From: a virus
DNA: 41,826 bases
Strand: one strand, 5' to 3'
IMG/VR virus record: IMGVR_UViG_3300046524_000592
Span: 1 to 41,826 of that record
The notes below the pieces were generated by a model, which was given only the letters and a program-made list of their open reading frames with translations, made no database searches and was not told the origin of the DNA. The stretch's first letter is position 1, and each line of letters opens with the position of its first letter. Below are positions 15,201 through 23,458 of this stretch, in pieces. The translations under genes and the position numbers were made by a program.

Positions 15201-15673
15201 ACGATCGACTTGAGGCGCTGGAGGACTGGGCGGCGGGGTTGCTTGGGCAGCTTGAACCGGCTGCTCGGACCAAGCTGGTTCGGAATCTGGGGCAGGCCTT
15301 GCGGTGTAGTCAGCAGCAGCGAATCATGGCTCAGCGTAATCCGGATGGGAGTAGGTACGCACCGCGAAAGCAGCGGAATTTGCGGGGCAAGCAAGGGAGG
15401 GTGAAGCGCAAAGCGGAAATGTTTCAGAAGCTGCGAACAGTTAGATTTCTGAAGGTTCAAGGCAGTAATAATGAGATGACCCTCGGGTTCACGGGCCGCG
15501 TCGCCCGTATCGCCCGAGTGCATCAGTATGGGTTAAAAGACCGTGTTGAAAAAAATGCGATTTTTGTAAACTATTATCAACGAGAGATATTAGGGCTTTC
15601 AAAGAAAGACTTGGATTTAATACGCGATAAAATCATCACACACCTCATCAGAACTGATTACTTGGGTGCATAA
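15197..15673 (+). CDS. S: Tail completion protein (gpS) with an AT-rich 3' end
   Basis: A 158-residue phage virion morphogenesis protein (gpS). The N-terminal part (MNDRLEALEDWAAGLLGQL) and the middle (FTGRVARIARVHQYGLKDRV) match the family. The last 50 codons (from about 15530) are conspicuously AT-rich compared with the rest but still encode a family-like C-terminus (REILGLSKKDLDLIRDKIITHL). The stop lies 26 bp inside the 3' end of the oppositely oriented DUF3800-like gene. The gene probably acquired its 3' end together with that insertion by recombination. Confidence 0.9.
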   Translation: MNDRLEALEDWAAGLLGQLEPAARTKLVRNLGQALRCSQQQRIMAQRNPDGSRYAPRKQRNLRGKQGRVKRKAEMFQKLRTVRFLKVQGSNNEMTLGFTGRVARIARVHQYGLKDRVEKNAIFVNYYQREILGLSKKDLDLIRDKIITHLIRTDYLGA

Positions 15674-16547
15674 ATAACGCATCAGGTAGATAATTTGTTT
15701 CTGAATCCGGCCAAGCCCCGTACAGAATGCTTTCGAGCTTATGCCCAGCAATGGCGCCCACAGCATTCAAACTGAAGCCAGCTGTGTCCTTCTGCTTACC
15801 CTTGAGATGATAATGAGCACTATTTGCTAAAACATCTGCAGCCAATGTTAGTGCGGAGTCCTCGCAAAAAATGGAAAAATTTACTTTTGAATAATCCCCC
15901 AGAACTCCAGAGTCGACAGTCATCTCCATAACAAAAGAGAACTTTACTTTTTCTTTTTTTTCCAAATCATACCCCGTTACTTCAACCTCTCGTTTCGCCC
16001 CTACATTCAAAAGTTCTTTTGCCTTTTCAGAAAAACTGGCAAGAAGGCTGCTGTCTACCCGATCTGTAATCACGCTTAAATTAAAGCTCTCACCAACCAT
16101 GTCATTGCAGAAAGCTATGCCCTTGCCAAAAACCCCTTGAAATAACTCCGCGTGAAGAAGAATCTGCTTTTTATGATTCGACAAACGTATAGACGACCGA
16201 CGCTTTTTCCTTATATTTTCATGTCGCTCAGTTTCCGCACGAGCATATTGATGTAGACCTTCAACATACACAGCCTCGTAAGTCCAAAAGATCTTACGAC
16301 TCAAAAAATAAGAAAAAATAGACTCTCTTAACTCTTTCTGCTTATCAGGATGTAAATCCGTAATATGAAGTTTTCCATCGATCAAAAACCGTGAACGAAT
16401 CAGCTCCAAATCAAATCTAACCTGATCGACATGTTCCTCGGGAAGAAAATACCCGGCCATAAGACCAAGCTCTCCAAGAGTTGTCTCTTTATTTTTCGCG
16501 TAGCCTTTCGCCCCAGACTCATCCATTACAAAGTAGACTGTCGACAT
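15648..16547 (-). CDS. DUF3800-like protein, cargo inserted between S and V
   Basis: A 299-residue soluble protein in AT-rich DNA, transcribed against the late operon. It opens with VYFVMDESGAKGY (Asp9, Glu10, Ser11, Gly12), has KLHITDLHPDK at about 58-68 and SALTLAADVLANSAHYHL near residue 240. This is the D-E-S-G / acidic / L-x-x-ADVLA pattern of DUF3800 proteins, thought to have an RNase H-like fold and often found in mobile elements. Function is unproven. Accessory genes placed backwards between tail genes of P2-like prophages often serve the lysogen, so superinfection defence is a reasonable guess. ATG 16547 has GGGAGAGG upstream, so it has its own expression signals. Confidence 0.72.
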   Translation of the reverse strand: MSTVYFVMDESGAKGYAKNKETTLGELGLMAGYFLPEEHVDQVRFDLELIRSRFLIDGKLHITDLHPDKQKELRESIFSYFLSRKIFWTYEAVYVEGLHQYARAETERHENIRKKRRSSIRLSNHKKQILLHAELFQGVFGKGIAFCNDMVGESFNLSVITDRVDSSLLASFSEKAKELLNVGAKREVEVTGYDLEKKEKVKFSFVMEMTVDSGVLGDYSKVNFSIFCEDSALTLAADVLANSAHYHLKGKQKDTAGFSLNAVGAIAGHKLESILYGAWPDSETNYLPDALFMHPSNQF

Positions 16548-16636
16548 TGCCTCTCCCTTGCACCCATGTCATTTATAGCTAGGAACTCCGTAGCCTCGCA
16601 GGATCTTACTTCAGTATTTTTGAAAAATCATGAGCT

Positions 16637-16655
16637 TGTACTAAACCCAACTACA
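16637..16655. promoter_or_regulatory. Putative Ogr box before V
   Basis: TGTA-N11-TACA again, 47 bp before the V start. The P2 V operon has its own late promoter at this point. The box sits on the V side of the DUF3800-like insertion, which has therefore left V-operon activation intact. Confidence 0.55.
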
Positions 16656-16702
16656 AATGGCTGCAGATGCACACATCTAAGTGGTGCGCCAATATCAGCG
16701 CC

Positions 16703-17275
16703 ATGAACGACTTACCCACCCTCACCCGCCTCCTCGAAAACCTCATCCGCCTTGGCACCATCGCCGCAGTCCAGATGAAGCCCCCGCGTGTGAAAGTCAA
16801 AACCGGATCCCTCACCACCGCCTGGCTACCCTGGCTCGCGCCCCGGGCCGGCGCCGACCGCGAGTGGAACCCGCCCACCGTCGACGAGCAAGTCATCCTG
16901 CTCAGCCCCTCCGGCCAGCTCGGTAACGGCGTGGTCCTCACCGGCCTGTTCAGCGATCACATCCCCGCCAACGGCGACCGCGAAGGCCTGCACCGTTGCA
17001 CCTACCGCGACGGCACGGAGATCGAGTACGACAGCGTCGCCCATCACCTCAACGCCACGTTGGCCGATGGCGGTACCACCAATCTGATCAGCAGCGGCGG
17101 CATCAACATCGTTGGCCCCATCACTCATGAAGGCGACTACACCCAAACCGGCAACCAGGTCATCACCGGCAACGTCACCGTGTCCGAGGACGTGATCGCC
17201 GCCGGTATCAGCCTGGTCAACCACCTGCACAGCGGCGTGATGCCCGGGCCGAGCAAAACGGGGAAACCGGAATGA
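16703..17275 (+). CDS. V: Baseplate spike protein (gpV)
   Basis: A 190-residue gpV homologue forming the membrane-piercing spike at the baseplate centre. Family segments are LENLIRLGTIAAVQMKPPRV, WLPWLAPRAGADREWNPPT, GEQ-like VDEQVILLSPSGQLGNGVVL and the C-terminal H-x-H iron-binding-like NHLHSGVMPGPSKTG. ATG 16703 (MNDLPTL) fits the family; the frame stays open to 16667 without family similarity. No strong ribosome-binding site is visible. Confidence 0.92.
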   Translation: MNDLPTLTRLLENLIRLGTIAAVQMKPPRVKVKTGSLTTAWLPWLAPRAGADREWNPPTVDEQVILLSPSGQLGNGVVLTGLFSDHIPANGDREGLHRCTYRDGTEIEYDSVAHHLNATLADGGTTNLISSGGINIVGPITHEGDYTQTGNQVITGNVTVSEDVIAAGISLVNHLHSGVMPGPSKTGKPE

Positions 17276-17616
17276 ACCGAGAGACCGGCGCGGCCTTGGA
17301 CCTGGTCGAGCACATCGCCCAGTCGATAAACGACATCCTGACCACCCGTATCGGCACCCGCGTCATGCGTCGCGAGTACGGCAGTCTGTTGCCCGAGCTG
17401 GTGGATCAGCCTTTCAACGACTTCACCCGGCTGCAGGTCTACGCCGCCACGGTGATGGCATTGATGCGCTGGGAGCCGCGCATCAGTCTGAGTCGGGTGC
17501 AGTTTGTCGGGGCCAACCTGCAGGGGCAATCGTCGCTGGACCTTGAGGGCACGCTGGTGGACAGCAACCAGCCGCTGAGCCTGAGCGTGCCTCTGCAACT
17601 GGGGGGCAGCGCTTGA
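17272..17616 (+). CDS. W: Baseplate wedge protein (gpW, gp25-like)
   Basis: A 114-residue GPW/gp25 family protein, a wedge component equivalent to T4 gp25. Family pattern: LVEHIAQSINDILTTRIGTRVMRREYGSLLPELVD, then RWEPRISLSRVQ. It overlaps gpV (ATGA) and the gpJ TTG start (TTGA). Confidence 0.95.
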   Translation: MNRETGAALDLVEHIAQSINDILTTRIGTRVMRREYGSLLPELVDQPFNDFTRLQVYAATVMALMRWEPRISLSRVQFVGANLQGQSSLDLEGTLVDSNQPLSLSVPLQLGGSA

Positions 17617-18524
17617 ATACCTTTATCGCCATCGACCTCGGCCAACTGCCCGCGCCGCAGGTGGTTGAACAGATCGACTACGAGCAGATCCTCGCCGAGC
17701 GTAAAGCCCATGCCGTCAGTCTTTGGCCCCCGGCGGAACAGGCCGAAATCGCCGCGCGCCTGGCAATGGAGTCGGAGCCGTTGACCAAACTTGTCGAAGA
17801 GAACGCCTACCGGGAAACCATCTGGCGGCAGCGAGTCAATGAGGCCTGCGTTGCCAACATGCTCGCCCTGGCCAAGGGCACAGACCTCGAACAGCTCGCC
17901 GCTAATTTCAACGTCAAGCGGCTGGTGATTCAGGTGGGTAACCCGGCTGCCGTACCGCCGATCCCCAAGCTGATGGAAAGCGACGACAGCCTGCGCGAGC
18001 GTGCGCAGATGGCGTGGGAAGGTCTCAGCACAGCAGGCCCGCGCAACAGTTACATCTTTCACGCCCGCTCCGCTGACGGCCAGGTCGCCGACGCCACCGC
18101 CGAAAGCCCGGCGCCGGCCGAAGCCGTGGTCACTGTGCAGTCAATTCTGGGGGACGGCACCGCATCCCAGGCATTGCTGGACGAGGTCGCGACGTATCTC
18201 AGCGACGACGACCGCCGGCCCGTCGCCGATCGTCTCACCGTTCAGGGCGCGCAGATCATTCCTTACCAGATCAAAGCCAGGCTCTACCCCCTGACCAACG
18301 GCCCGGAAACCGAGCTGGTGCTCGCGGCGGCCGAAGCGCGGTTACTGCAGTGGGTCCACCAGCGCCGGCGCCTGGCGCTGGAGGTTTCCGAATCCATCGT
18401 GCACGCCGCGCTGCATGTCGAAGGCGTGCGCAAGGTGGTGCTGGAAGACTGGGTGGACATCGTCGCCAACAAGTACCAGGCGCCCTATTGCACTCACATC
18501 GATCTGGCACTGGGGGTTGAGTGA
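17613..18524 (+). CDS. J: Baseplate assembly protein (gpJ)
   Basis: A 303-residue gpJ homologue, the large wedge protein of the baseplate (T4 gp6 equivalent). Segments include LPAPQVVEQIDYEQILAERK, AYRETIWRQRVNEACVANML, LAKGTDLEQLAANFNVKR and GPRNSYIFHARSADGQVADA. The start is a TTG at 17613 overlapping the gpW stop (TTGA). No in-frame ATG is available near the family N-terminus, so the TTG is taken as real. Confidence 0.94.
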   Translation: MNTFIAIDLGQLPAPQVVEQIDYEQILAERKAHAVSLWPPAEQAEIAARLAMESEPLTKLVEENAYRETIWRQRVNEACVANMLALAKGTDLEQLAANFNVKRLVIQVGNPAAVPPIPKLMESDDSLRERAQMAWEGLSTAGPRNSYIFHARSADGQVADATAESPAPAEAVVTVQSILGDGTASQALLDEVATYLSDDDRRPVADRLTVQGAQIIPYQIKARLYPLTNGPETELVLAAAEARLLQWVHQRRRLALEVSESIVHAALHVEGVRKVVLEDWVDIVANKYQAPYCTHIDLALGVE

Positions 18525-19147
18525 TGACCTGCCAGCCGCTGCTGCCGGGTACGTCGACGCCGTTGGAGCGTCTGGCCGCGCAGGCCCTGGCACAGATCCA
18601 GCGCGTGCCGATTCCGTTGCGCACGCTCTACAGCCCGGATCAATGCCCCCTCCCACTGCTGCCCTACCTGGCCTGGGCCTTTTCCGTGGATCGCTGGGAC
18701 AGTGGATGGTCCGAGTCCGCCAAGCGCGCCGCCTGCCGCGCCGCCTACTACGTGCATTCGCGCAAGGGCACCATCGGTTCTCTGCGTCGGGTGGTCGAAC
18801 CGCTGGGCTACCTGATCGAGGTTTCCGAATGGTGGCAAACAGTGCCGCTCGGCACGCCGGGCACTTTTGCCTTGCGCATTGGCGTCCTCGACTCCGGCAT
18901 CACCGAAGCGATGTACCAGGAACTGGTGTGGCTGATCGACGATGCCAAGCCACTCACCCGCCACCTGACCGGCCTCGACATCGTCCTCGAAACCCGCCTC
19001 GATGCCTTCGTTGGATTTGCCGTCTACGACGGTGACGAAATCGATGTGTACCCCTGGAACAACCCGGATATCGACCTCGCCGTACGCGGCTACAACGGCG
19101 TGAGCCTCTACACCCTCGACGAACTGGATGTGTACCCCCATGGTTGA
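18524..19147 (+). CDS. I: Tail protein I (gpI)
   Basis: A 207-residue phage tail protein I, the wedge component carrying the fibre. LEAQAL-type SLERLAAQALAQIQRVP-like start (residues 12-30), LPYLAWAFSVDRWDSGW, HSRKGTIGSLRRVVEPLGY and a YNGVSLYTLDELDVYPHG end are typical. It starts at ATG 18524, overlapping the gpJ stop by one base (a GTG at 18521 is in frame). It overlaps the tail fibre gene by 8 nt. Confidence 0.93.
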   Translation: MTCQPLLPGTSTPLERLAAQALAQIQRVPIPLRTLYSPDQCPLPLLPYLAWAFSVDRWDSGWSESAKRAACRAAYYVHSRKGTIGSLRRVVEPLGYLIEVSEWWQTVPLGTPGTFALRIGVLDSGITEAMYQELVWLIDDAKPLTRHLTGLDIVLETRLDAFVGFAVYDGDEIDVYPWNNPDIDLAVRGYNGVSLYTLDELDVYPHG

Positions 19148-20705
19148 TCAGAACTCTATTTTCGGCGGCATGCTGACCGCGCAGGGCATCGCCAAGAAAA
19201 CCAACTGCGACGCCCTCGGCATTCCGTGGGAGCCGCGCTACATGTTGATCGGCGATGCCAACGGCAGCGACCCGGTGCCCAGCCCGACGCAGACCACGCT
19301 GATCAATCAACGCTACCGTGCCCAGCTCAACCAACTGCGTGTGTCACCGACAGACGACAACGTACTGATTGCCGAGCTGGTGCTGCCGCCCGATGTCGGC
19401 GGCTGGTGGATCCGCGAACTGGCGCTCGAGGACAAGGATGGCGTGTTCTCGGCGGTAGCCAACGCGGCGCCGAGTTACAAGCCGCTGCTCGCCCAGGGTT
19501 CTGGTCGCAATCAGGTGGTGCGCATGCACATCATCACCAGCAGCACCGACAACATTCAGTTGAAGATCGACCCTTCGGTCGTGCTGGCGACCCGCGAGTA
19601 TGTCGACACGCGGATCCTTGAGGAACTGTTCAAGCTCGACCAGAAGCAGTCGGTGCGCGTGGCTACTACCGCAAACATCAACTTGACGGGGCTTCAAGTG
19701 CTGGATGGTGTCGCCTTGCTGGTCGGTGACCGGGTGCTGGTTAAAAATCAGGCTTTGGCAAAAGACAACGGCCTTTGGATCGCCGATCCGCAGGCCTGGA
19801 AACGTGCGCCGGACGCCGACGGCAACAGCGAAGTGACTTCGGCATTGCAAGTGTCCGTCGAGCAGGGCGAGACCCAGGCCGACACGCAATGGCAACTGAT
19901 CACAGACGGAGTGATTGTGCTGGGCACCACAGCCTTGACCTTTCAGAACGTCAACCACGGCCTGGCACCGCTCGGCTCGCCGGCGCTGGAGGGCAAGCCA
20001 ACTGCACCGCAAGCGCCGAGATTCGATGTCAGCGATCAGCTCATGAACGCCGCTGCGGTGAATGCTCGCGGACAACAGTACTCGAGGTTCATCGCATTCG
20101 CAGGGACCCTGCACGGCAGCGTCGAGCATGTCGGCGGCGTGGTGCACTGCTCGGGCACGACGGGGAGCGCCTACAGCCTCCCGGATACATCAGCCAATGC
20201 CCTCCCGATGGGCAGCACCGTTCGCGTACAAAACTGGAGCAGCTTGCCAATGCTCCTGACGACTCAAGGTGCGGACACCGTGCAGGAAGCCATGGAAGTC
20301 ACCGCGAGCAATGAACACCGCGCGATTCCGCCCGACGCCTACATCGACTGCCTGTTCATCGGTGGCGGCGTCTGGTTGCTCACTGGCTCCGGGGTTTTCG
20401 GCAAGACCCGGCAGTTTGCCGGTCTGCTGGGCATATCGGGTTATCAGCGACTGCCGTCCGGCTTGATCATGCAGTGGCAAACCGCATATTTCGAACTTCC
20501 CGCAAAGTCCGTTGCATTCAATCTGCCCATCGCCTTCCCCAATGAGTTCCTTGGCTGCAACGTCAGTCTTACCGGGAGTGCCATCTACGAAAGCATTGCC
20601 GATCCCATTGTCGCCGCAATGCCCAGCGGGCTGGGCCAAGTGCTGCTGCAGTCCAACTACAGCGCCAGCCAATCCGCTGTCCGCGTTCTCTCTTTCGGGT
20701 TCTGA
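19140..20705 (+). CDS. H: Tail fibre protein (gpH)
   Basis: A 521-residue fibre. Residues 1-150 are the conserved DUF3751-type tail-collar domain that attaches to the baseplate (MVDQNSIFGGMLTAQG, QTTLINQRYRAQLNQL, DVGGWWIRELALED, GRNQVVRMHIITSS). The middle has a trimeric-fibre DQKQSVRVATTANINL module with DNGLWIADP repeats. The tip ends with GYQRLPSGLIMQWQT, typical of Pseudomonas fibre receptor-binding ends. It determines host range with the assembly protein encoded next. Confidence 0.92.
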   Translation: MVDQNSIFGGMLTAQGIAKKTNCDALGIPWEPRYMLIGDANGSDPVPSPTQTTLINQRYRAQLNQLRVSPTDDNVLIAELVLPPDVGGWWIRELALEDKDGVFSAVANAAPSYKPLLAQGSGRNQVVRMHIITSSTDNIQLKIDPSVVLATREYVDTRILEELFKLDQKQSVRVATTANINLTGLQVLDGVALLVGDRVLVKNQALAKDNGLWIADPQAWKRAPDADGNSEVTSALQVSVEQGETQADTQWQLITDGVIVLGTTALTFQNVNHGLAPLGSPALEGKPTAPQAPRFDVSDQLMNAAAVNARGQQYSRFIAFAGTLHGSVEHVGGVVHCSGTTGSAYSLPDTSANALPMGSTVRVQNWSSLPMLLTTQGADTVQEAMEVTASNEHRAIPPDAYIDCLFIGGGVWLLTGSGVFGKTRQFAGLLGISGYQRLPSGLIMQWQTAYFELPAKSVAFNLPIAFPNEFLGCNVSLTGSAIYESIADPIVAAMPSGLGQVLLQSNYSASQSAVRVLSFGF

Positions 20706-20711
20706 ACCACC

Positions 20712-21143
20712 ATGCCAATGATCTTTTCCAGCAAGACCACCGGCCTCTTTTATGACGCGGAACTGGGGAGTGAACTTCCAGCAGACGCCATTGAGCTGTC
20801 CAGCGAACTGCATCAGTACCTGCTGAGCGGCCAGGCCGCCAACAAGCGGATCGACTTCGACACAGAGCCGCCATCATTGGCCGACCGACCGCCGCCATCA
20901 AAAGAGCAATTGGCCGACATCGAGCGCAATTGGCGGGCAACCCAACTGATTGCAACCGATGGAGTCGTCGCCCGTCACCGTGACGAGTCGGAACGCGGCA
21001 TGTCGGTCACGCTGGAGCCTGAGCAATACGAGGAGTTGCAAACCTACCGCCGTGATTTGCGCGACTGGCCGCAAGCGGACGACTTCCCGCTGGCCGAATA
21101 CCGTCCCATCGCCCCTGACTGGCTACCCGCCCATACCCGATAA
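20712..21143 (+). CDS. Tail fibre assembly protein (gpG-like)
   Basis: A 143-residue protein with the domain order of caudoviral tail-fibre assembly chaperones. The N-terminal part is FFSSKTTGLFYD-like (residues 4-14), and the C-terminal domain has WRATQLIATDGVVARHRDES and ELQTYRRDLRDWPQADDFP followed by WLPA. It helps trimerise the fibre tip encoded just upstream. It is the last gene before the sheath operon promoter region. Confidence 0.93.
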   Translation: MPMIFSSKTTGLFYDAELGSELPADAIELSSELHQYLLSGQAANKRIDFDTEPPSLADRPPPSKEQLADIERNWRATQLIATDGVVARHRDESERGMSVTLEPEQYEELQTYRRDLRDWPQADDFPLAEYRPIAPDWLPAHTR

Positions 21144-21167
21144 CATCCAAACGATCGATCGCCAACC

Positions 21168-21186
21168 TGTAGCGCGGCGCATTACA
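21168..21186. promoter_or_regulatory. Putative Ogr box before the sheath operon
   Basis: TGTA-N11-TACA in the 119-bp gap before FI, 76 bp from the sheath ATG. P2 has a late promoter at this point. With the sites at 9293 and 16637 it gives one palindrome per expected late promoter region. Confidence 0.55.
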
Positions 21187-21262
21187 CGGCCCAACGCTCG
21201 CCCATCGCACCCGCGCGCGGCAGCCTGTGCACTGTCACTCAACCCATCGCACAGGCAAAACC

Positions 21263-22432
21263 ATGTCCGATTATCTTCACGGCGTGCGGGTGCTCGAACT
21301 CAACGACGGCACCCGCCCCATTCGCACCATTCCCACAGCTGTCATCGGCATGGTCTGCACCGCCGACGATGCCGACCCCAGCGTGTTCCCGCTCGACACC
21401 CCGGTGCTACTTACCAACGTGCAAACCGCCGTGGGCAAGGCTGGCGTGACGGGCACGCTCGCCAGCAGCCTGCAAGCCATCGCCGACCAGACCAAGCCCT
21501 ACACCATCGTTGTGCGGGTCAAGGAAGGCGCGACCGAGGCGGAAACCAACAGCGCGCTGATCGGCACCACCACCGCCGACGGTCAATACACCGGTATGAA
21601 AGCCCTGCTCGCCGCCAAGGCCAAGGTCGGCATGGTGCCGCGCATCCTCGGCGTACCCGGCCTCGACAGCCAACCGGTGGCCACCGCCCTGGTCAGCGTC
21701 GGCCAGCAACTGCGCGCCTTCAATTACGTCAGTGCCTGGGACTGCAAGACCAAGGAAGAAGCCGTCGCCTACCGCGATAACTTCGGCGCCCGTGAAGTCA
21801 TGGTGATCTGGCCGGACTTCCAGAACTGGGACACCGCCACCAACGCCACCGTCAAAGCCTCGGCTGTCGCCCGCGCCCTCGGCCTGCGCGCCAAGATCGA
21901 CCAGGAAGTCGGCTGGCACAAAACCCTCTCCAACGTCGCGGTCAACGGCGTCACCGGGATCAGCGCCGACGTGTTCTGGGATCTGCAGAACCCGGCCACC
22001 GACGCCAACTACCTCAACAGCAACGAAGTCACCACCCTCATCAACCAGGGCGGGTTTCGCTTCTGGGGCAGCCGCACCTGCAGCGACGAGCCGCTGTTCG
22101 CCTTCGAGAACTACACCCGCACCGCCCAGATCCTCGCCGACACCATGGCCGAGGCGCAGATGTGGGCGATCGACAAGCCGATGCACGCCTCCCTGGTGCG
22201 CGACATGATCGAGAGCATCAAGGCCAAGTTCCGCGAGCTGGTCAGCAGCGGCTACCTGATCGGCGGCGATTGCTGGTACCCGGAAGAGATTAACGACAAG
22301 GACACCCTCAAGGCCGGCAAGTTGTTCCTCGACTACGACTACACGCCCGTACCACCGCTCGAAGACCTGACCCTGCGGCAGCGCATCACCGACCGCTACC
22401 TGATCACCTTCGCCAACAAGATCAACAGCTGA
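21263..22432 (+). CDS. FI: Tail sheath protein (gpFI)
   Basis: A 389-residue contractile sheath protein. Family segments are YLHGVRVLELNDGTRPIRTI, STAVIGMV-like TAVIGMVCTADDAD, PVLLTNVQTAVGKAG, LVSVGQQLRAFNYVSAWD, VFWDLQNPATDANYLN and GGFRFWGSRTCSDEPLFAFENY. Full length for P2-like sheaths. First gene of the sheath-tube-tape operon. Confidence 0.96.
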   Translation: MSDYLHGVRVLELNDGTRPIRTIPTAVIGMVCTADDADPSVFPLDTPVLLTNVQTAVGKAGVTGTLASSLQAIADQTKPYTIVVRVKEGATEAETNSALIGTTTADGQYTGMKALLAAKAKVGMVPRILGVPGLDSQPVATALVSVGQQLRAFNYVSAWDCKTKEEAVAYRDNFGAREVMVIWPDFQNWDTATNATVKASAVARALGLRAKIDQEVGWHKTLSNVAVNGVTGISADVFWDLQNPATDANYLNSNEVTTLINQGGFRFWGSRTCSDEPLFAFENYTRTAQILADTMAEAQMWAIDKPMHASLVRDMIESIKAKFRELVSSGYLIGGDCWYPEEINDKDTLKAGKLFLDYDYTPVPPLEDLTLRQRITDRYLITFANKINS

Positions 22433-22455
22433 CCCGCTGAACGGAGTAAATCGCC

Positions 22456-22971
22456 ATGGCCATGCCGCGCAAACTGAAAAACCTCAACCTGTTCAACGAA
22501 GCCCACAGCTACGTCGGCACCGTGAAGTCCGTCACCCTGCCCTCGCTCGGTCGCAAGATGGAGAGCTATCGCGGCGGCGGCATGAACGGCCCGGTCAAGG
22601 TCGACCTGGGCTTCTCCGACGACGGCATCCAGTTCGAATGGAAGACCGGCGGCCTCGACCTGATCTCTCTGCGCCAGTTCGGCGCGGTCAATGCGGCCGG
22701 CATTGGCCTGCGCTTCTCCGGACCGTTCCAGCAGGACGACACCGGCGAAATCAGCACCGTAGAAGTGGTCCTGCGCGGCCGTCACGAAACCATCGAGATG
22801 GGCGACGCGGCGCCAGGTGAAGACACCGAACACTCCATCACCACCACCTGCACCTACTACAAGCTGATGGTCGATAACGAAGAAATCATCGAGATCGACT
22901 TGCTCAACTTCATCGAGAAGGTCAACGGCGTCGACATGCTGGAAAAACAGCGCGCCGCCCTCGGCCTCTAA
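22456..22971 (+). CDS. FII: Major tail tube protein (gpFII)
   Basis: A 171-residue P2-type tube protein that polymerises inside the sheath. MPRKLKNLNLFNEAHSYVG, VTLPSLGRKMESYRGGGMNG, LRFSGPFQQDDTGEISTVEV and the C-terminal DLLNFIEKVNGVDMLEKQR are characteristic. It follows the sheath gene by 23 nt with GGAGTAA upstream. Confidence 0.96.
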   Translation: MAMPRKLKNLNLFNEAHSYVGTVKSVTLPSLGRKMESYRGGGMNGPVKVDLGFSDDGIQFEWKTGGLDLISLRQFGAVNAAGIGLRFSGPFQQDDTGEISTVEVVLRGRHETIEMGDAAPGEDTEHSITTTCTYYKLMVDNEEIIEIDLLNFIEKVNGVDMLEKQRAALGL

Positions 22972-23000
22972 CTAATCCCCCCTGAACTCCGGAGCCATAC

Positions 23001-23330
23001 ATGAAGCCAGAAGACACCGTAGAAGCCCTGCCCGCCGTTGACGACAACACCGTGACCCTCGATACGCCAATCATTCGCGGCAAGGCATGCTTTTCCAGCC
23101 TGACCCTGCGCAAGCCTTGCTCTGGCGAGCTGCGCGGCATCCAGTTGATCGAGCTGCTGAACATGGACGTGGCCACCCTGATCAAGATCCTGCCGCGCAT
23201 CTGCAGCCCGGTTTTGACCGCCCCGGAAGTCGCCAACATGGACCCGGCCGACCTGCTCGCCTGTGGCAGCAAGATCTCCGGTTTTTTGTTGCAGAAGTCG
23301 GCGAAGACGGACGCATCCCTCGTTGCGTAG
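23001..23330 (+). CDS. E: Tail chaperone gpE (short form)
   Basis: A 109-residue phage tail assembly chaperone of the P2 gpE family: IIRGKACFSSLTLRKPCSGELRG-like core, IELLNMDVATLIKILPRIC, and NMDPADLLACGSKISGFLLQ. It works with the frameshifted E+E' product to load the tape measure protein during tail assembly. The slippery site lies in codons 94-96. Confidence 0.94.
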   Translation: MKPEDTVEALPAVDDNTVTLDTPIIRGKACFSSLTLRKPCSGELRGIQLIELLNMDVATLIKILPRICSPVLTAPEVANMDPADLLACGSKISGFLLQKSAKTDASLVA

Positions 23331-23458
23331 AAGACGCCATGGCCGACCTGTCCGTGGTCTTTCACTGGGCCCCGGCAGATCTGGATCACTTGGGCCTGCA
23401 AGAACTGATGGACTGGCGCGAGCGCGCCAGGGTGCGGAGCAGCCCGGATGGCGAATGA
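23001..23458 (+). CDS. gpE+E' tail chaperone made by -1 ribosomal frameshift
   Basis: The 0-frame codons GGT TTT TTG place the heptamer T-TTT-TTG at 23282-23288, the same slippery motif as in P2 E/E'. A -1 slip enters a frame reading VAEVGEDGRIPRCVEDA, then MADLSVVFHWAPADLDHLGL and LQELMDWRERAR, ending at TGA 23456-23458. This is the GpE-family C-terminal domain. The fusion would be 152 residues. The E' part also has its own ATG at 23339 (39 residues) and overlaps the tape measure start by 11 nt. Confidence 0.85.
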
